This document shows positions 58,635 through 64,000 of a stretch of 64,000 bases of DNA, one piece after another; position 1 is the first letter of the stretch; every line of letters starts with the position of its first letter. Source of the DNA: Oscillospiraceae bacterium (GTDB taxonomy: Bacteria; Bacillota; Clostridia; Oscillospirales; Ruminococcaceae); contig JAFRUS010000014.1 in the NCBI GenBank assembly GCA_017438745.1, positions 1 through 64,000 on the forward strand. Reading direction: 5' to 3'. The notes beneath the pieces are model-generated. The model was not told where the DNA came from, ran no database searches, and saw nothing but the letters and a program-made list of their open reading frames with translations. A program made the position numbers and the translations under genes.

Positions 58635-59351
58635 TTACCACTGCCTTTCTTTTATCTTCTTGTAATCCTGTGTCTGTTCGATAAGCCTGTTCACCTTTTC
58701 AAGAGGAACATCTGAAATGTCGTCAAGGTTTACAAGCTCATGCATAAGATCATCTATATGGTCAATTACAACGTAATTCTTTTTATAAAGATCTTCGACC
58801 TCGGAAATATAAGCGGTCGCATGCTCATCGCTCCTGTCATTTTTCCAGTCATTATAGTCGAAAACCTCAATACGCTTTTTTATTCCGCCGAGGTTGTTGT
58901 TGAAGATCCTCATTACCTCGTTAAGCGTACTCATGTAAGTATTGTAGGTAAGATCCTCGGTCGAAAATGACTCGCGGAGCAGCTTGTGAAGATTATCGTT
59001 TTTCTGCTTCATGCTGACACAAAGATCGTAGATCTCCTTTTTCCTCTGTTCAAACGGACCGAGATTCGCGTTATTCATTCTTCTGTAAAAATCAGTGAAT
59101 TCAGTAAGCCTCTGATCCTCGGACACAGGTGCCTTTGTTTCTATGGCAGGAAGTTCGTCTATCTTCGCTGCATGCAGTGCGCTGAGTGTCAGGTAGAACA
59201 GAAGCCCTATCATAAGGATCATGATCACGATCCCCGCCACTGTACGCAGAGGATTGCCGTTTATAAGATGAAGTCCGAACTTTGAATAGATAAGTACCAC
59301 AGCCAGAAGAAATCCGGCGTAAACTGGTATGAGTTTTTTCAGGTATTTCAT
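58635..59351 (-). CDS. Membrane protein with coiled-coil domain (XpaC-like?)
   Basis: 238 residues from the Met at 59351 (GGAGGAAAACG upstream). Two membrane helices (about 8-26 and 37-60) precede a cytosolic, charged helical domain (EFTDFYRRMNNANLGPFEQR to the end). Size and layout recall XpaC-type proteins that accompany TelA, but the resemblance is weak. First gene of the operon ending in the poly-dockerin gene. Confidence 0.75.
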   Translation of the reverse strand: MKYLKKLIPVYAGFLLAVVLIYSKFGLHLINGNPLRTVAGIVIMILMIGLLFYLTLSALHAAKIDELPAIETKAPVSEDQRLTEFTDFYRRMNNANLGPFEQRKKEIYDLCVSMKQKNDNLHKLLRESFSTEDLTYNTYMSTLNEVMRIFNNNLGGIKKRIEVFDYNDWKNDRSDEHATAYISEVEDLYKKNYVVIDHIDDLMHELVNLDDISDVPLEKVNRLIEQTQDYKKIKERQW

Positions 59352-59493
59352 CGTTTTCCTCCGATTAAATTTACAAAGTATCACAAATATTATTTTACCA
59401 CATATTTTTCTTATTGTAAATATAATATTGCCCTGCCGGTCAGTCAGATCACTGTCTGATTACCGGAAAAATACCGCCCGTTTACAATAAAAA

Positions 59494-59540
59494 CACCCCT
59501 TCAGAAGACCACTAAAAAACCGGTCTCACCAAAGGGGTGA
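59494..59540 (-). terminator. Terminator of the DUF4428 gene
   Basis: CACCCCTT ... AAGGGGTG with an inner GACC/GGTC stem; minus-strand TTTTTATT follows. Confidence 0.75.
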
Positions 59541-59573
59541 AATTATTTCATTTTCATTATTTAACATAAAATA

Positions 59574-60191
59574 TCAGCTTATCTTTCTTGCACTTCTGTA
59601 GTAAGGTCTGAATGTTTCCTTTACTTCATCGAGCATCTCTTTGTATTTTCTGTATTCTGCCGAGTTAATGTCATCTGTAATAAGTTCATCACGGTTTATC
59701 TGTATAGGCATTACGCTGAACCATGGTGAATCGATGGTGAGAATGAAGCTGAAGTTGCAGCTTACATATCCCTTCGGCACTTCGTTTTCGATTCCTTCCG
59801 AGCTTTCATAATAATCGCCGGAATCGATCACTTCGATGTACTCATCAAAACCTGTGATCTGGTCAAAATGAATTACATCTGGCTGGCGCTTCGTCCACTT
59901 GTCTCCTTCAGTAGCAAACAGAACAAGCTGGTTTTTGTCGTCGATCACGATACGCTCTTTTTCCCCGATGATGCGTGTGATCTGGAACTTTTCAAGGAGT
60001 TCGGAACTTTCCTTTCTGTACTCCAGATGTTCAAGAAGCTTGTCCACGTCAGTAAACTTAGTGTACTTGACTAGCGGTGATATCAGATGGCTGCATTTTT
60101 CACAGACAAATCCGCATGGAAGCTTTTTTCTGTAAAATGCCCCGATGTTCTCTCCGCACGCACAACATTTCTTCTTACCGAATAAACTCAT
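59574..60191 (-). CDS. DUF4428-type zinc-ribbon protein
   Basis: 205 residues. The N-terminal ribbon has CCACGENIG and FVCEKCSHLI, giving two CxxC knuckles typical of DUF4428. The remaining 150 residues are a mixed alpha/beta domain (ERIVIDDKNQLVLFA, DVIHFDQITGFDEY) seen in many small Firmicutes proteins of unknown role. No membrane segment. Monocistronic with its own terminator; ribosome binding site AGGGGATG. Confidence 0.8.
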   Translation of the reverse strand: MSLFGKKKCCACGENIGAFYRKKLPCGFVCEKCSHLISPLVKYTKFTDVDKLLEHLEYRKESSELLEKFQITRIIGEKERIVIDDKNQLVLFATEGDKWTKRQPDVIHFDQITGFDEYIEVIDSGDYYESSEGIENEVPKGYVSCNFSFILTIDSPWFSVMPIQINRDELITDDINSAEYRKYKEMLDEVKETFRPYYRSARKIS

Positions 60192-60519
60192 AAAATCATC
60201 CCCTGTTCTTTAAAAATCTTAAAATCCAATTGATTCCCATTTCATGTCAGCATTTGACTGCTACATTATCAAAACCGACATGATTATCAAAATCTTGTAT
60301 TTATTATAACATTATCTGTGCAATATTACAACATATTAATACAGAAAATTTCCATTCTGTTTTTTGCACACATCATACAACATTTGCTGATTAAACAGGT
60401 GATTTATTTCAATTTGGTTACAAACTGATTTCAATTCAGAGTCATTGGTTACATTAAGGTTAATTGTACGCTTTTCAAATAAAACAAATTACGGATGAAA
60501 AGTCAAAAATACGACGTAA
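60192..60519. other. AT-rich intergenic region with terminator
   Basis: 328 bp. A hairpin ATTACGGATGA / TCATCCGTAAT (60488-60498 and 60520-60530) with a minus-strand T-rich run ends the M23 gene and includes its stop codon. The rest shows no gene; repeated TTGGTTACA-like words (60413 and 60445) are weak. Confidence 0.5.
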
Positions 60520-61926
60520 TCATCCGTAATTGATATAGGTATAACTGTCAGGATTTGTCTTCTCTCCGTTCTTTCTTACTTCGAAATGGAGATGAGGACC
60601 TGTTGAATATCCCGTAGAGCCTACAAGACCTATAAGCTGACCTTTTCTCACATGCTCTCCTTCAGAAACATAGACGGTATAGCAGTGTGCGTAGACTGTC
60701 TGATAAACACCGTCATCATGTTGAAGAACGATGTAGTTGCCGTATCCTCCGCCGCATCCGCAGCTGTAGTCTTTTCCGTAGGAATGTGTACAGTAGTTGC
60801 ACGCTGTAACTACCGTGCCGCTCTCGGCAGCGTAGATCTTCGCAAATTCGATGGTGTCGTTCGGATTTCCCTGTATATCTATGGCCTTGTGGTCACTCTG
60901 GTCAAACTCTCTGTAGCCGTAGAAGCTTGAATGACTTGTATATCCCGGAACCGGCCAGAGCATATTTGTAGAATCAGAAGAAACATTTATCTGTGTCGCA
61001 CCGGAAGTTTTTTTCTTCACGCCTCCAGGAATTGTTTGCTGCTTTCTGGCTTCCGCCTCGAGTTTTTCCATCTCCTCCTTGAGTCTTGCCTGTTCTTCCT
61101 TGATGGCCTTTGTTATCTTATCCTGCTCTTTCCTTTTCTCCTCGACAGCAGATCTCTTTGCTTCGTATTCATCCTTGAATTTCTGCTTTTCGCCGGAGAT
61201 CTTTTCAAGCTCACTGCGGACAGTTTCATAGTCTTCCTTCATTTCCGCAAGATCTTCGTCCAGTTCTGCCTTTCGCGCAGATACAGCCTCCAGATTTCCG
61301 TCAACTATCTCTTTCTTAAACTGCAGCTGCTCGTCCAGGACACTGAGTTCCTCGAGCTTTTTTTCAAGTGCGTCAAGATTCTGCCTGTCTCTGCCTGCTA
61401 TCCTTGAAACGAGTTCTGCCCTTGTAAGTATCTCGGAAAAGCTTGAAGAACCCATGAACACAGCAGAAAGATTATCCGGCTTTGACATGTAGGAAACGCG
61501 GAGATGCTGCTTGTAAAGTTCAAGAGCTTCATCGGTCTCCTTACGGTATCCTGATATCTCGCTTTCGATCTCTTCGATCATGGTGTTTGTGTTGTACGCT
61601 TCAGTTTCAAGCATATTTATCTGACGTACCGTACATTCCAGATTTTCATTTCTGAGTGCTATCTTCTCGTCAAGCTTGTTAGCATATTCTTTTTTTGAAA
61701 TTTCCGCCTTTGAAGCTGACTCGTACTGTTTTCTTGCCTGCTCGATACCACGCTGAAGCGTTTCAAGCCGGACGTTATTCTTCACTTTTAAAGTATCAAG
61801 TTCTTCAAGAGACTTGTTTTCAATAGCATCCTGCTCGTTTTCAGCTGAACTGACAAATCCTGTACCCACCGAGAGTGCCAGTAAAAATGTAAGTATCGCC
61901 GCTCCTGTTTTTTTCCTGAATTTCAT
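60520..61926 (-). CDS. M23 family peptidase with coiled coil (EnvC/RipB-like)
   Basis: 468 residues with a signal peptide (about 1-27). A long coiled coil (about 30-300) is followed by an LytM/M23 metallopeptidase domain with DHKAIDIQG and HLHFEVRKNGEKTNP, so the zinc ligands are present. Such proteins cut peptidoglycan cross-links or activate amidases at division. A small Cys-rich insert (CNYCTHSYGKDYSCGCGGG) lies within the peptidase domain, as in some Ruminococcus homologues. It may be cotranscribed with the regulator upstream (97-bp gap). Confidence 0.92.
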   Translation of the reverse strand: MKFRKKTGAAILTFLLALSVGTGFVSSAENEQDAIENKSLEELDTLKVKNNVRLETLQRGIEQARKQYESASKAEISKKEYANKLDEKIALRNENLECTVRQINMLETEAYNTNTMIEEIESEISGYRKETDEALELYKQHLRVSYMSKPDNLSAVFMGSSSFSEILTRAELVSRIAGRDRQNLDALEKKLEELSVLDEQLQFKKEIVDGNLEAVSARKAELDEDLAEMKEDYETVRSELEKISGEKQKFKDEYEAKRSAVEEKRKEQDKITKAIKEEQARLKEEMEKLEAEARKQQTIPGGVKKKTSGATQINVSSDSTNMLWPVPGYTSHSSFYGYREFDQSDHKAIDIQGNPNDTIEFAKIYAAESGTVVTACNYCTHSYGKDYSCGCGGGYGNYIVLQHDDGVYQTVYAHCYTVYVSEGEHVRKGQLIGLVGSTGYSTGPHLHFEVRKNGEKTNPDSYTYINYG

Positions 61927-61971
61927 TACTTCATCCCTATACTCTTAATGACAACGCTGATCAAACTGAAG

Positions 61972-62018
61972 TTCCGGCTTTGCCACGGCCCTCACGCAGA
62001 TTTATTTATAAATCTGAT
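61972..62018 (-). repeat. Intergenic hairpin element, family B copy 3 (diverged)
   Basis: Palindrome CAGATTTATTTATAAATCTG beside a GGCTTTGCC core with flanks resembling the copies at 20276 and 52064, in the same orientation, right after the REC-GGDEF gene. Confidence 0.5.
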
Positions 62019-62023
62019 TTCCT

Positions 62024-63382
62024 TTATTTTTTACGTTCCAGACGTTCGGTCTCGTAGCGGATATCCACTTCAGGACCTGTATACATACTGTGGAAAGCAT
62101 CAAGTATTCTTTCAGCAATGTGTACGCAGTTGGTCTGATCTGTATTCATCAGCACCACAAGTATCTGCCTTCCGGAATATCTTGTTGAAACATCCACGCG
62201 TCTGAGTGATTTGAATATTGCTTTCTCGAAAAGTTCAAGAACAGTTTCGAAATCACTGTCATCATCCATCGTAAACGAAAATGTGAAAAGCAATGTCTGG
62301 ACTTCATTATCGTTACGCTCAACTATACGCCTGATGAAATTGTACACATGACTGAACGATTCAAGATTGAGGATATATGAACCGTTATTGGCATCTGAGC
62401 GCGAAAGATAGGCTTTGAGGTAATTGATATCGACGACATTTTCAGCGCGTTTGTTCTCAACTGCCTTTTCATCACGGTAAAAATGATATGATCCTTTTCC
62501 GTTCTGCTTTACAAAATACAGTGCCTTGTCTGCAGAATGGCAGAGCGACGCAAAATCATCGCCGTCTGTCGGATACAGTGATATACCTATAGATACCGTT
62601 GTGCCTGTGTTATAGCCGGCATTGAGAACTCTGGCTGTAAGGTCTTCTATTATCGCTCCTGCAATGTCACTAAGTTCACCGGCGGTTTTGTTTTCCTTTA
62701 TGAACATAACGAATTCATCACCGCCCAGACGGCAGAGTATGTCTCCGGCTGACGAGTGATCTTCAAGCGTCCTTGCAAACATTTTAAGAACGTTATCACC
62801 GGCAGCATGGCCGTAAACGTCGTTTATCAGCTTGAAATTATCCATGTCTATCATGAACATTGCGCCTTTTTCATCGGAATCAAGTACGCTGTTCACAGCT
62901 TCTGTCGCTGAATTTCTGTTAAGAAGACCGGTAAGTCCGTCATGGCTTGAACGTTCCTTCATAACCGAAACTTCCTGTATCTTCTGGTCAAGCTTGCGGC
63001 GGAGACTGCTTCTGAGTTCTTCAAGTTCCAGTATCCTGCTTATTCTCGAAAGCATTACCGGAGGAGTAAACGGCTTGGTTATGAAATCAACCGCACCTTT
63101 CTCAAGACAAAGACATTCGGTTTCCGGTTCCGTATCTGCTGTCAGGAAAATAACAGGAACATACTGAAGTCTGTCATCCTGTCTGATAGCATTCATAACT
63201 TCAAAGCCATCCATTTCCGGCATGTTGATATCGAGAAGAATAAGGTCCGGTATATTTGCGTTAAGGAAACGAAGCGCCTGTTCTCCGGATAGCACGGCGG
63301 TGATCTTGTATACATCACTAAGCGCATTTCGGGCCATGGTGAGGTTGGTCTTGTCGTCGTCAACTATTAGAAGATGCTTCAT
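62024..63382 (-). CDS. PleD-like response regulator with GGDEF and extra C-terminal domain
   Basis: 452 residues. The receiver domain (1-120) has acidic D8-D10, phospho-acceptor D51 in LLDINMP and a TKPF lysine. A GGDEF domain (about 150-310) has LTGLLNRNS, DMDNFKLINDVYGH and the intact RLGGDEF; no RxxD inhibitory site is evident. The last 120 residues resemble a degenerate GGDEF copy (DVSTRYSGRQILVVL instead of the active motif). It would make c-di-GMP after phosphorylation by an unlinked histidine kinase. Ribosome binding site AAAGGATG. Confidence 0.92.
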   Translation of the reverse strand: MKHLLIVDDDKTNLTMARNALSDVYKITAVLSGEQALRFLNANIPDLILLDINMPEMDGFEVMNAIRQDDRLQYVPVIFLTADTEPETECLCLEKGAVDFITKPFTPPVMLSRISRILELEELRSSLRRKLDQKIQEVSVMKERSSHDGLTGLLNRNSATEAVNSVLDSDEKGAMFMIDMDNFKLINDVYGHAAGDNVLKMFARTLEDHSSAGDILCRLGGDEFVMFIKENKTAGELSDIAGAIIEDLTARVLNAGYNTGTTVSIGISLYPTDGDDFASLCHSADKALYFVKQNGKGSYHFYRDEKAVENKRAENVVDINYLKAYLSRSDANNGSYILNLESFSHVYNFIRRIVERNDNEVQTLLFTFSFTMDDDSDFETVLELFEKAIFKSLRRVDVSTRYSGRQILVVLMNTDQTNCVHIAERILDAFHSMYTGPEVDIRYETERLERKK

Positions 63383-63441
63383 CTTATCATCCTTTCATAT
63401 TTTACTTTTTTTAAACATTAAAACAATGTCGTTCAGTGTGG

Positions 63442-64000
63442 TCACTGTTTTTTTACATACACCACACCGACACTCTGCGGTCCGCAGTTACACGATACTG
63501 CTGCAGATGACTCTGCTACACAGACTTTATCAAATAATTCGCTTTTTTCAAAACGCTTCTGCATCGTATCCATCTCTCTGAACAGGCATCCTGCATGTAT
63601 GATAAAAACACTTTCGGGATCAATGTTCTGAGATTTACGTGCCTTTCTGATGATAGAATTTACAAAGCGAAGTTCCGCGTTCTGATGATCACCCTTGTAG
63701 AACTTTTTCGTCGTCATACGACCATGTCTGAGTTCAAATACAGGATGTATGGAAAACAGCGAGCAAAGCTTGTATGTAATACTTCCGACCCGTCCGTTTC
63801 TGCGGAGATTATCAAGGTCTCTTATGAGAAACTGAGTTACCACCTTGCTGCGGTACTCTGTAAGATCTGTTATTATCTTATCGGGAGATGAACAGCACTC
63901 GGCAAGAGAACATGCCTTTATGACGATATATCCCGTTCCCATTGAAAGATGCTTCGAATCAAATATCCGGATGTTCCTGGCATTATCCCCCATTATCCTC
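63442..64000 (-). CDS. DegV-family protein (5' partial)
   Basis: The frame runs off the window end; only the C-terminal 186 or so residues are seen. IFDSKHLSMGTGYIVIKA, FLIRDLDNLRRNGRVGSI and LFSIHPVFELRHGRM match the DegV family, whose members bind a fatty acid for the Fak kinase system. FIIHAGC and CNCGPQSVGVVYV continue the fold to the end. It lies 59 bp upstream of the response regulator gene on the same strand. Confidence 0.85.
   Translation of the reverse strand, partial: RIMGDNARNIRIFDSKHLSMGTGYIVIKACSLAECCSSPDKIITDLTEYRSKVVTQFLIRDLDNLRRNGRVGSITYKLCSLFSIHPVFELRHGRMTTKKFYKGDHQNAELRFVNSIIRKARKSQNIDPESVFIIHAGCLFREMDTMQKRFEKSELFDKVCVAESSAAVSCNCGPQSVGVVYVKKQ

Noticed and set aside
1..64000. 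tRNA, rRNA, insertion sequences or phage att sites
   Set aside because: I looked for tRNA T-loop motifs, transposase frames and direct-repeat boundaries and saw none that I could support by eye.

Overview
The window looks like the chromosome of a cellulosome-forming, fibre-degrading Ruminococcus (Oscillospiraceae, Firmicutes), closest in style to R. flavefaciens. The grounds are xylanases with Pro-Ser linkers and C-terminal dockerins, a cohesin-dockerin protein, AGGAGG-type ribosome binding sites, Rho-independent terminators, AddAB instead of RecBCD, and moderate GC. This taxonomic call is inference from gene content; no 16S or ribosomal protein gene is present. I saw no tRNA, rRNA or CRISPR array.

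Layout. Bases 1-3803 hold two secreted xylan enzymes: a GH10-dockerin whose 5' end is missing, and a GH11 / CE1 esterase / dockerin fusion. Bases 4000-6330 hold two small unknown genes and a secreted erythromycin-esterase-like protein. Bases 6430-8630 carry a headless gene and an AbiE toxin-antitoxin pair. Bases 8800-12780 hold isocitrate dehydrogenase and aconitase (2-oxoglutarate supply for glutamate) and a guanylate-kinase-like gene. At 13082 is a membrane diguanylate cyclase with a strongly structured leader. Bases 14849-20231 encode a two-gene TIR / RyR-domain system, next to addA and addB (20322-27357).

Bases 28000-50750 are accessory DNA: toxin-antitoxin modules (two with truncated toxins), an XRE regulator, an RNA ligase, SurE, an AraC/GyrI regulator, McrBC behind an attenuator-like leader, a PARG-type macrodomain protein, a DnaA-DnaB fusion with a lost Walker A, paralogous leucine-rich-repeat proteins and YqiA-like esterases, single and tandem tyrosine-phosphatase-like proteins, and a 35-residue GYGYG-repeat protein. 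A two-hairpin intergenic repeat with compensating stem changes is scattered through this part, mostly at gene ends.

Bases 51030-59351 form a second cellulosome-related locus. A cohesin-dockerin protein of adaptor-scaffoldin type faces, convergently, a secreted protein built of eleven tandem dockerin-like modules on an 80-residue period with a Thr/Glu-rich tail. The latter is the last gene of an apparent operon with a membrane protein, a substrate-binding/VWA protein, a small unknown protein and a lipase-like protein. The remaining genes are a DUF4428 zinc-ribbon protein, an M23 peptidase, a PleD-like REC-GGDEF regulator and a DegV-family protein cut by the window end.

Main candidates for something undescribed: the poly-dockerin protein with its cohesin partner, the TIR/RyR pair, the DnaA-DnaB fusion, the mcrBC leader, and the repeat family with covarying stems.
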